Made by a program: the position numbers and the translations under genes. From the NCBI GenBank assembly GCA_033085395.1, contig JANQBS010000399.1, positions 1 to 28,018 of the forward strand: a stretch of DNA of 28,018 bases. Direction: 5' to 3'. The notes below the pieces were generated by a model. That model worked only from the letters and a program-made list of their open reading frames with translations. It was not told the DNA's origin and searched no databases. Position 1 is the stretch's first letter. Each line of letters opens with the position of its first letter. Of this stretch, positions 1-9,599 are shown one piece after another. This DNA is from Xanthoparmelia taractica (Eukaryota; Ascomycota; Lecanoromycetes; Lecanorales; Parmeliaceae).

Positions 1-392
1 TCGATTTGAGTGGCAAAAACACAAAATTCTCAAAAAACTGTGCCAAGGATTCTCAAGCTTCCTGCACACGCTAATACGCTGGCTTACCAACCAATCCTTC
101 CCGTTTCGCGCGGGCAATAGCGCGAATATAAAAGCAGTCGAATTTAATTTACATAGCTAGCGCACTGTATTTGTTATTATTCGCTGACAAACATTCATCA
201 TTGATATAAGGTACCTGTATTACTCGTGAAACACGTCATGAAGGTAGTGAGGTATCATCGCTATCGACGCTGAAGGCCCAAATATCCAAAAGCGTCGCTG
301 GTGGGTATCATTAAAGACAAAACTACCAAGACGCCGACGCTGCTCACAACCAGTCCTCCATTTCTTGCTCCTTCCCTTCTTTTTACAACCCT
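1..392. other. Left-edge intergenic stretch, no gene seen
   Basis: I see no credible coding region, tRNA or repeat here. The right part is probably the 3' untranslated region of the leftward SFI1-type gene whose stop codon lies at 393-395. The rest may be flanking sequence of a gene outside the window. Confidence 0.5.
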
Positions 393-3300
393 TTAAGGCG
401 TCCTAGGCGAGTCTTCTATTATAGTCCCAAATGTGCTACCTTTCAGAACCGTAGTAGACTTTCCAAAGGCGCCTCTTCGAGAAGTCCGCGGTGTCGAACC
501 AGTCTGAGAGCGATGGCGATGCTCAAATGGCGTCCCTGCAGGAGTCGTCGAGACTCTGACCAACGCCTTCGCACGAGCTGCTCTTTTCGACGGTGTACTC
601 AAATATCCTGGCAATGGTGTACTGCTGGACTGAGCCTCAAGGGCCGGAATCCAATCACCTATGTCAAAATCCGTCCAGTCTTCTGCCCGCCTCGTCGGGC
701 CATCGCGGTCATCTGCTTCACTTTGCAGCTTCGACCTCTTGATTTTGGAGGAGAAGGTCGTCACTTGATGTGCGCGATCCGCCTTTCCCGCCGTCTGACC
801 GTGCCAATGTCTCAATAGGTTGCGAAAACGGCGTTTTTCATACCAGGCCCTTAGGTTCTCCGCATTCGATTCCCGTCCTTTGAGCTCGATGATCTTCAGG
901 CGTAACTTGTTGCACCAGCTGAAAGCAATATTCTTGACACGCATCTCATTATTAAGCTCAGCTGTCTCCTCTAATCTCACTTGGATTTCGAGTCGTTCAA
1001 TCCACGTGTAGAGATGGCGTTCTAGCAGTCGCCTCTCGTAATGCTGTCTTGCTTGAGAGTCTTGATCCCTTCTCACATTGGACTGGTCCCTCCAACTATC
1101 AAACAAATCAGTGCCCATTCGCAGCAGACGACTCTGATTCGCAAAGTCGGCTTGCTGCTGCATGTCTCGATTCTGCGCAGAGAGACTACGCCATTGCTGG
1201 AGGACCCCTGCAGCAAGATTCATCTTGAATTTTCGTCTGACTTGTATATAGGCATTTCGACGCTTTTGCCGTTTGGAATTGATGGCCGCAGATTGCCAAC
1301 GCTTGTGGCATTTCCTCGTAAAAAAGTAGAAATTGGCGTGTTTGGCCATGCTGTTGAGATCCCGCACATGCGCTGAGCTTCGAGACCACGATTCCAGAGT
1401 ATCTTGAACTAACTTTGGCGCACCGAACTCGAAGGCGATGCGCTCATCCTGGCGGTGGGAGCCCAGCTGAGAGTACCAATGTCGGACGAAAGACCGCATG
1501 CGGCTTTTTCTCTGTGCCGCCTCGACCATCTGAAGGCCATTTTCGCGCTCTGCTTGACGTAGTTTGCAGTGTTTCTTCAACTTGTTGACCATTAGCTGCT
1601 TGAGTCTCTCCTCGGACAACCGGTGCAAAAGTAGGTATCGTTCTGCGATAACCCACTTGTACAGTGACTCGATTAAAAAGCGATCATCGATGCGGTGGGC
1701 TAAGCTCTGCCAGCGCAAGCGATCATTCCATTGCGTCCAGGCAGTTCTCATACTTCGCAACCGACTGACGGACTCAGCTTGCTTTTCAAATCTGTATCTA
1801 GTTACAAAGGTCAAAAAGGTCTCGCCAGCCACTCTCCAGTCAACCATGTTGGATATCTGTCGAACAAATGGGGCATATCGTGTGCTTTTTCTCCAAGCTT
1901 GCAGGGCATGGGCAGTTTGCTTTTGCTTGTGGAAGACATCTGCTTCTCGCAGCGCGGCAATGGTGATTCGCGCTTTCTCCAGCCATGGTAGCATGATCCT
2001 TTTCCTTGACGCATTAATTGACTGTAAAGCGACTTGCTGATTCAGCCGAACATTGCTTCTAAAGGTGGCTACACATTGGAACAGATATTTTCGCTTGAGC
2101 CTTGCTGCCCTCCACTCTGGGGCACGTGTTTCGCAGAAACTCCAGAACCAGTGCCAGTAAGCATTCCTTAAAAGACTCTCATGGCGCCATAGATCAGCTT
2201 TGATCTCATTGGTTACGGTTGCAATATATCGCTGCTTCCAGAACCCAAAGAATTTCCGTAGTCCTTGGTGACGCATCTTGAGTTGATTGATAACGGTAAT
2301 TTCATGCCAGGCCCGGAAGTACTTTGTGCTGAGAACGTGCTGTCGTGCATCAGAGGTTCGCAAGACTTCCTCCTGTGTGCACTGCGCCCAATGACTGAAT
2401 GCTTTCGCCAACAGCAGTAGATCACGGGCTTTCGTGGCTCTTCGTTCTAGGCGATTGAAAAAGCGCTCAGTTTCGGCGGCTTGTTTTCTCGCGTGCAATC
2501 TTAGACGCCAATGTTCGAACGCCTGACGAAGTAGGATCTCCTTGTCATGCGCAGCTGCAAGTCGTTCCATATGTTCATGTTGATCTTTTGCCTGGAAGGC
2601 GGCGAAGCACCACTTATCGATCGCATCACGAGCGACGGAGCGAATTCGGTAGTTGTGAAAATCGTGCGCGTCTCGAAGCAATTGCGTCTTCGAAGGATTG
2701 TAGAAACGCTCGTTTTGGCCTATTGGATATGGTTGCTGAATACTGTGAGCAAAATTTAACGCTTGAGTGTTTTCAATTTCACGGTCACTGGCGGTTACGG
2801 AATCCTCGTCTACCGAGGAGGCTGCATGTCTTTTGGCATTCCTGCTTGAAGCAGTAGACGCCGGACGGACGTCTCTCTGACGTCCACTCTGGCTAGGCGC
2901 AGCGGCGAGCCTACGGTGAGCGTACGAAGCATTAGTGGCAAACTCCTTAGCTGTCAGCCTACCCCTCCTGTTCGGGACGTCTGGCGGTTTCGAGGACAAA
3001 GCGTTGGCGCCTGTCCTTTCTGTCCTTCTTGTAGTTGCTCGAGTTGACGGTCGAGTGTCCAGTACGGCCAATTGACTGCTTTCGAGGCGAGACATAGAAG
3101 CGCGCGAGACATCTCGTTGTCGATTTGCTCTCGTGCTCTCGTCTTCTGCATCGTACGTAGAGTTGAAAGAGGCTCGTCTTGGCCTTCTTCTAGATCCATT
3201 AGAAGCGCCCATTTGTCCATTGGCTCCAATCTCATCTTCGTCTTCCGCACCAAAAGTCCTCGTGATCTCTTGCACGCCTTCCTCATCCGCGACGAATTCA

Positions 3301-3654
3301 ATCTGAAATCCAAGTTCCGCAAGCAGACCCTCGAAGCTTTCGTATAAGGAATACCCTTCCTCCCTCTTGCCTCCCAATCTATACAGGTAGGGCAAGTATA
3401 TCTGGTCATGGTCCGGGTGGAGTCCATTCTGAGGGAGGATGGTTTCGTACGCCGCGTACATAGCGCGGAAAGGACGAATGCCGACATCGGGGTGTAACTC
3501 GGCGGATTTGACGATTTGGTACAGAATGGCGACATCTGTTGTACGACGTCAATCGCAGCTATATTGTCAAGAAAATGAAAGACGTACTTTGATCAGTAAG
3601 TGGGGAAGAGTCCTCGGCGCTATTGTGTTGTGACAGAGGGGACTCTGGAGGCAT
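393..3654 (-). CDS. SFI1: SFI1-type centrin-binding spindle pole body protein
   Basis: Two exons on the minus strand: 3654-3588 and 3535-393, with a 52-nt intron (3587-3536, GTACGT...CAACAG). The predicted protein is 1069 aa. The ATG at 3654 is the first after an in-frame stop and gives the N-terminus MPPESPLSQHNSAEDSSPLT, then LTDQNVAILYQIV, which fits the conserved start of fungal Sfi1. An Arg/Ser-rich disordered stretch (about 110-300) follows. From about 330 to 920 there is a long helical region with some eighteen short repeats built around a Trp, such as AFEHWR, AFSHWAQ, YFRAWHE, FFGFWKQ, ALQAWRK and LLRHWHGQ. These are the Sfi1 repeats that each bind one centrin (Cdc31) in known family members. 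The C-terminus has TPLPGYLSTPSKRAARAKAL and several Ser/Thr-Pro sites, plausible Cdk targets. In yeast Sfi1 forms the half-bridge needed for spindle pole body duplication. No frame breaks were seen. Confidence 0.92.
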
Positions 3655-4534
3655 CGACAGTACCGGCGCCTACCACGCGACGATTCTGAAGGCATGAAGA
3701 TAATCAAACAGTTTGAGGTATACAAATAAGCAGAGCAATACTTCATAGCAATTCGTAAGCTCGTTTCTCATAGCATATGGACGTTTGCGACCCGCATGTT
3801 GATGTTGTGCATCTTTTGAATAGCGCGGGCGGCACTTTCGCGTTCGGTATTTCGACAACTTCGTAGGGCTACTAGTGCCCTTGATATTGACAAAAGATCG
3901 ACCTTGACGCATTCTCCAACATCTGCAACTGACCTGCTACCCTCAGAGATTTGCCTGGTCCTGATTCGACATCGCAATCGAAAATGCCCGGAAGAATAAG
4001 GCCAATTGAAAAGTTCGCTGAGGCTGTAGCCAAATGCTCGACCGAGGTAAGCATCTTTGCATCTGTAGGAGTAAATAGTCTACATCGCTGAAGTGTGTGG
4101 ATCGGGCAGTCTGCAATCTTTGGACGCTGCATAGCGCAGGATTTCAATGGGGTCTACAAGGATAAATGCCTTTCTGAGTTCTTGAAGCTTAAGGAGTGCT
4201 ACACTGTACGTTTCATCCTTCAACCAAAAAGGCCAACGCTGATATTCCTTGAAAGGCTGCTGCAAAACGAAAATGAGCTTGGGTACTCGCCTTCGCGTTG
4301 AGAAATGCGCCCTCGATAGACCTATTCGCGTGGACGAGAAACACCTTTGCCTCCTGCAATCCCCACAATAATATAAAAAAAGAGCTCTCCAATCGGGTAC
4401 CGTCACAATGACGTATGTGCACAAATTTGCTCTAATCCCACGAGAGCCGATGCAAACACTTCCAAATTACCCAAAACTCGATCAAATACCAGCCAACAAT
4501 ACACCATAACACCAAATCCCAAATCCCAGACACC
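3655..4534. promoter_or_regulatory. Shared divergent promoter region (SFI1-type gene and small + strand gene)
   Basis: This 880-bp stretch separates two divergently oriented starts, at 3654 (minus) and 4535 (plus). Short open frames on both strands show no recognisable domain, composition bias or splice-supported extension, so I treat the stretch as non-coding promoter and 5' UTR sequence. The only recognisable element is the TATA-like run listed separately. Confidence 0.5.
4372..4381 (+). promoter_or_regulatory. TATA-box-like element upstream of the small + strand gene
   Basis: The sequence TATAAAAAAA lies about 155 nt upstream of the ATG at 4535. That spacing would allow a 5' UTR of roughly 80-130 nt. 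The assignment rests only on sequence match and position. Confidence 0.35.
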
Positions 4535-4879
4535 ATGCCTCGTGGAGGAGAATACGACGACGGCCCCACGGTAGCCTCAGATAACGCAATCACATCCGGC
4601 GAGAACAAGATCGCCGGTGCCCCCAAAGGCGACTCAGACGTAAGTCACAGTCCCTTAACCCCTCCCACAGCTTTCCATTACCCGCTTACTCTAACATCCC
4701 GTTCGCTTTTCCAGGAACCAGTTTCCTCCGGCGTCGACCGCTCTGGCAAAGCTGCACCTCTACCTGAAGGCATTAGCGAGATGAAGGATGCTCCCGGGAG
4801 TGGAGGAGGAAGCCAAGGAGTGACTCCAGGAGGAGGGGAGAAAACTACAGGCGGTGGGAGCGGGAAAGGAGGCAACTGA
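4535..4879 (+). CDS. Small disordered Gly-rich protein of unknown function
   Basis: Two exons are predicted: 4535-4639 and 4715-4879. The 75-nt intron has a GTAAGT donor, a CTAAC branch site at 4691-4695 and a CCAG acceptor. The spliced product is 89 aa. It begins MPRGGEYDDGPTVASDNAIT in a CACCATGCC start context and ends in a Gly/Ser/Lys-rich tail with GGG runs. It has no Cys, no signal peptide and no membrane segment, so it is probably a soluble, intrinsically disordered protein. I do not recognise a named family; small hydrophilic proteins starting MPR...DN are common in ascomycetes, but that is an impression and not a search result. The intron length is a multiple of three and holds no in-frame stop, so retention would give a 114-aa form. 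Its 3' end faces the isoleucyl-tRNA synthetase gene 287 bp away. Confidence 0.6.
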   Translation: MPRGGEYDDGPTVASDNAITSGENKIAGAPKGDSDVSHSPLTPPTAFHYPLTLTSRSLFQEPVSSGVDRSGKAAPLPEGISEMKDAPGSGGGSQGVTPGGGEKTTGGGSGKGGN

Positions 4880-5166
4880 TTCGCGGAGATGAGCAGATTG
4901 TAAGAACTGCAAATGGGTCACGGAATACCGTGGAATCTGTAGAGCAGGTTGTTTGGACGATTGTTTAGGGGGACTGGCGGAGATTTAATGGAGCTGTGAT
5001 GGCATAGATGGCAGACCATAGGATACAACTCTGTTCTACCCACGTCCAATGTTCAGACTGAGGCTCTTTTATGCTCTTGCTATCGTAGACCATGGCTTGA
5101 AATTTAAAGACAACGACATCCGCTTCTCTATTGTGAACGTGGGCCCTTCTAAGTCATCTCCCGGTC

Positions 5167-8100
5167 CTAAAGCTTCACCAACCTCAACAAAAATCGTGCC
5201 TTCTGCACCTCTTGCTCCTCCTCCAACAACACAACATCGACGTCCCCGTCCGGTACCTTCCCTTCAAATGCCGTTATCACGTGCTTGTCGAGCGGTCTTC
5301 TCAATGCCTTTTCGAAAGTCTTCCCGTGCCCCTCAAACACCTGCTCAATATCGATGCTTTCTGGATCACTCAGCACTTTGTACTCCATCCTGACGTCATC
5401 GGTAGGCACCAGCTTCGCCTTCTTTCGTAGTTGTTGTACCCGGTTGACGATTTCGCGCGCTATGCCTTCGTGCTTCAGAGATTGATAAATGGTTGTGTCC
5501 AGCAGGATGAGAACGTCATCATCCGTGTTGGTCTCGTAGAAGTTGGTGGCTTCATCTTCGCCAAGGCCGCGTTTGACAATCAAGTCTTCTTTGTCTAACT
5601 TGATGCCGGCAACTGTGATGGTCTTGCTCTCAACAAATTGACGCACTTCATCACTTGTGAGATCAGGAAGTGCTTTCTTAACTTTTTGAGCCTCCTTCTT
5701 GAGCTTCTTGCCGAGAGAGGGCCAATCGGCTGTGACGCTGTACTGGACGTTGTACTTGTCCTCGTCAGAGGAGAGGATAAGTTCGTGAACGTTGAGTTCT
5801 TCGCAGATGTAAGACTCCAAGGAACGGACGTCGGAGAGATATGTCTCGTCTGGGTGGATGACCACGAGGGTCTCCAGTGGTTGCTTAAGGCCAATGGTCC
5901 TTCTTTCTCTCGAAACTCTGCCGAGCTCAATGACACTTTGCATGCGGCCGACCCGACGTTCGATGTCTTCATCAAAGAGCTCTTCTCTGACCTCCGGAAA
6001 ACTGAGGAAATGTACGCTTCGAGGATCCTTCGCTCGTTCAGATTCGGGAATATGGGGTAGTAACCGCTGGTAGATATTGTCCGTAAGAAAGGGGGTGAAA
6101 GGTGCCAGAGCTCGAACTAGGATGTACAGAACCTCGAACAGCGTATTCAACGCTCGCTGGGTATCTTCAATACCAAATTCGCCTTTCAGGCGACGCCGGT
6201 TGAACCGAATGTACCAATTCGTAGTACTGTCGATCAATCCAAGCAGATTTGGTACGACTGTGTAGAGCCGGTATGCAGCCATCTCTTCATTAGTGAATTT
6301 GAGCAAACTCTGGCAGCTTGCCAAGATCCATCTATCCATCACGTTCGTGTTGCCCAATTCCGACTTAGGATCGAACACAAAGTCAATGTCTTCGACTTTC
6401 TTGAGAAGCAAAGCCTGTTCTGAAAAAAACCTATAGCAATTCCACAGCGGAAGCAAAACTTTTGCAACCACTTCTTTCACGCCTTTTTCATCAAAGCGGA
6501 GAGTCTCCGCGCGGACGACGGGTGAGTTGATGAGATACAATCGGAGGGCATCTGAGCCGTACTGATCCATGATCAACGAAGGATCAGGGTAATTCTTCAG
6601 TCGCTTAGACATCTTCTTTCCGTCATTGGCAAGAACAATGCCATTGACAATGCAATTCTTGAATGGAGAGCAGCCAAAGAGATGGTTGCCCAAAACCGTT
6701 AAAGTGTAGAACCATCCACGTGTCTGGTCCAGGCCCTCTGCAATGAAGTCACCAGGGAAGGAAGCCTTGAAAGCGTCTTGGTTTTCAAAGGGATAATGAG
6801 ACGACGCGTAGGGCATACTGCCAGATTCGAACCAGCAATCGAAGACTTCTTCAATGCGCCTGAGATCGCCTTTGCCTTGCTTGCTGGGAATGGTGATGTT
6901 GTCCACCTTATCCCTATGGATGTCCAATAGCTCGCCCTCAAAGCCACTTAGCTTCTTGAGCTCCTCAATGCTGCTGACGCAGACGATTTCTTTGAAATCT
7001 GTGCTCGCCCATATCGGCATAGGGGTACCCCAATATCGATTCCGTGACACGTTCCAGTCTCGAGCATTGGCGATCCAACTGCCAAACCGGTTTTCTTTCA
7101 CGAAATTGGGCACCCAATGCGACTTTTCAATGTTTTCTAGCATGGTAGGGATCAGATCAGGGATCTTTACGAACCAGGAGGGAACGGCCTTATAGATCAG
7201 CGGTGTGTCAGACCGCCAACAGAACGGGTAACTGTGAGTAAATTGAGTATCAACGATCAAGCGACCAGTTCCCTTTAGATGTTTAATAATAGCTTTGTCA
7301 GCGGCTTTAACGTGTTGGCCCTGGAAGTCAGGCACTTCTGCGGTGAATAAACCCTTTTCATCAACCGGATTTGGAGGCAGACGTTTATCGTTGATGACAC
7401 CGGCCTCGAAAGCTACTTTGTAGTCCTCGTCTCCGAACGCGGGAGACTGATGAACAATACCGACACCGCTGTCGGCTGTCACGTACGTAGCATTGAGCAC
7501 TTTGAACCCATAGTCTTTGAATTCTTCGTAGAAATAGGGGAATAACGGTTCGTACTTCCACCCCAGCATGTCCTTTCCCTTCATACGTTCCACAATGCGA
7601 TATTTTGCTTTCTTCGGGTCCTTGTACAATGTCTTCATGAGCGCTTCGAGTAGGATATAATTTTGTTTGGATGCTTCATCGTAGATCTTGACGTACTCGA
7701 AGTCTGGGTGGGCCGCAAGTCCTGTGTGAGAGGGTAGTGTCCATGGCGTCGTCGTCCAGGCCAGAAGGCAGGTATTAGGGTCACTGAGCAGAGGGAAGGT
7801 AACCACAACGGCGGGATCTTGAGTGTCTTTGTAGTTTTGTTGAGCTTCGAAATTGCTGAGTGGCGTATTGAGAGCTGTTGAGTAGGGCATGACACGATAA
7901 CCTTTGTAGACAAGATCCTTTTTGTATAATTCTGAGAAAACCCACCAGACCGATTCCATGAACGAAGGGTCCATCGTCTAAGCTCACTGCCGTCAGTAAG
8001 CAATATCGCCTGCATAAGAGTCCAGGCTCGCTGACCTTGTAGTCATTGTCGAAGTCGATCCACCGGCCCAAGCGTTCAATAGTCTGCCTCCACTCTGTCG

Positions 8101-8464
8101 CAAACTTCATAACTATAGCCCGGCATTCTGCATTGTATGCTTTTATTCCAATCTTCTCCACAGCGTCTTTCCCTGAAAGCCCCAGCTTCTTGTCTATTTC
8201 ATATTCAATGGGGAGCCCATGCGTATCCCAGCCGAACCTTCTTTCCACGTAACGTCCTTTCATGGACCAGTACCGTGGGATGATGTCTTTTATAGTTGAT
8301 GAGAGCAAATGGCCGTAATGGGGCAAGCCTGTCGCGAACGGAGGTCCATCGTAGAATGTATATGAGGCCCTACCTTTGGAGAGCTCTACCTGGGTTTCAA
8401 ATGCTTTGATCTCCTTCCAGCGCTGCAGCACCGCCTCCTCTTCCTTGGGAAAATCGACGGACAT
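5167..8464 (-). CDS. ILS1: Cytoplasmic isoleucyl-tRNA synthetase
   Basis: Two exons: 8464-8036 and 7977-5167, with a 58-nt intron (8035-7978, GTCAGC...TTAG). The product is 1079 aa, close to the roughly 1070 aa of the yeast enzyme. It charges tRNA-Ile with isoleucine using ATP in the cytosol. The class I signature HIGH appears as HYGH at residues 49-52 in PPFATGLPHYGHLLSS, and KMSKR lies at about 598-602. The CP1 editing domain, which hydrolyses mischarged Val-tRNA-Ile, spans roughly 190-430 and contains AWTTTPWTLPS near 217. The anticodon-binding region with TNWYIRFNRRRLKG follows the KMSKR part. The start MSVDFPKEEE matches the usual N-terminus of the cytosolic form, with no mitochondrial presequence. 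Three TGACTC motifs lie within about 100 bp upstream of the ATG. An out-of-frame ATG at 8520 opens a frame overlapping the start. The protein ends FLLRLVKL. Confidence 0.96.
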
Positions 8465-9599
8465 GATGCTTGAGGGAAAATCTTGCTCATGGAGCTGTTG
8501 ACTCGGACATCTGGCGGCATATAAATAAAATGTCACTGATGACTCAAAGCTTCAAGAATGACTCGAGTGTCCATAGGGCTGGACAGCTAAATAAGTTACG
8601 CCACTCTAGCAGCTTACCTTACAACTAAGGTACAGTGTAAAGACATACATTAAAAGTTACCGATCTATCTTGGACGTTTTTACGAACATGTTCTTGGAAA
8701 GACCTCGTGTTATCGTCGCCCTAGTTACAATTGGGCGGTATCTCTGTTTAGACGCCTGTCTACGGAGGTCTGACCAAAAGTCCTGGACATGCCAAGACTC
8801 CCACGCCAAGATCGGATAAAACCCCGCCTAGAGGATTGCCCGGACAATGCGCTTAAGTATCTGTTTCGGATCTGCACTTAATTCTCGCCTAGTTTGGGCT
8901 TAGGCCCCCTATTGTCCCTAAGATAATACCCAAAAATTAAATTACACCCCCTAAAAAAATAAAAGGGTGGGTTCCTCTTCTATAGGGCCTTTTCCGAGGG
9001 TAGGGCTAGAGTTGATAGGACTTATGGTGCAAACCTCGGTAGCAAGCCTTTTCATCAAGTGAAACCCATTCTCATCCGCCACATAGAACCCAACATTTCT
9101 GCTCCTTCTCACTCGACAGGCAGCATCCACCCACTGTAAGGGCTGGTCAGCTGGTAGAATATAGAAGCGAACAAATAGAGTATCCTTGTAATATCTCTCA
9201 GACCGACCGTCTCTTTCATTAACTTGAAATGTCCCCAGAATACGCGCAGTCTTCCTTCGCTTTGAGCATTGCACATGGTTTGGTCAGAGACACCGGGACT
9301 ACAAGCTGTCAACTGGAGGCTTAGCGGGGGACTAGCTATGCCGCACCACCAAGCAGCAAGGTTAGCTTAGACTTAACCACCAGAGAAGTTGGTTGAATGG
9401 CGAAAAGTCATGACCTTTGATTCAGGTATCGGAAATGTGGGAGCCTCACAAACAAGATCACAATACGTCGAAGACGGATCGAGTATTCTTCGATCAAAAG
9501 CCGGCTTCTTGGCCAAATCCACGACTTGACTATGCAATACGTCGGATTTAATCTATACATACAACGACTTAGCTGCCGTTGGGCTTAATGCGCTTCGCC
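8465..9599. other. Intergenic region between ILS1 start and USO1 end
   Basis: The part next to 8465 is the ILS1 promoter and the part next to 9599 is the USO1 3' flank. The middle (about 8780-8960) is a stretch of C/G homopolymer-like runs, including GGCCCCC and ACCCCCTAAAAAAATAAAAGGG, which could be a decayed repeat, though I could not identify an element. A 107-codon open frame at 8951-9274 (minus) lacks an ATG at its start and shows no recognisable domain, so I do not call it. Confidence 0.45.
8499..8564. promoter_or_regulatory. Cluster of three TGACTC motifs (Gcn4/CPC1-type) upstream of ILS1
   Basis: TGACTC occurs at 8499-8504, 8540-8545 (context ATGACTCAA, a full TGACTCA) and 8559-8564 (ATGACTCGA). 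They lie 35 to 100 bp upstream of the synthetase ATG at 8464. TGA(C/G)TCA is the known site for the bZIP regulator Gcn4/CPC1/CpcA of general amino acid control, and yeast ILS1 is known to respond to that control. That these sites act here is inference. The one nearest the ATG may fall within the transcript. Confidence 0.5.

Noticed and set aside
2954..3535. 193-codon minus-strand frame over the 5' part of the SFI1-type gene
   Set aside because: Its first ATG coincides with the intron 1 acceptor and it lies in the wrong frame relative to the conserved SFI1 start. It is a shadow.
3655..4534. Several 60-115 codon frames on both strands
   Set aside because: No shared splice structure, no domain and no composition typical of coding sequence. 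They fit a promoter region.
5040..5205. A different minus-strand frame at the 3' end of ILS1 reads GTIFVEVGEALG, hinting at a frameshift or a longer C-terminus
   Set aside because: The main frame ends naturally in a family-like FLLRLVKL at full length (1079 aa). No splice pair gives the switch, and the other frame is short.
8951..9274. 107-codon open frame on the minus strand
   Set aside because: It begins with GTG, has no recognisable domain, and sits in unremarkable intergenic DNA. It could be a relic but is not supported as a gene.
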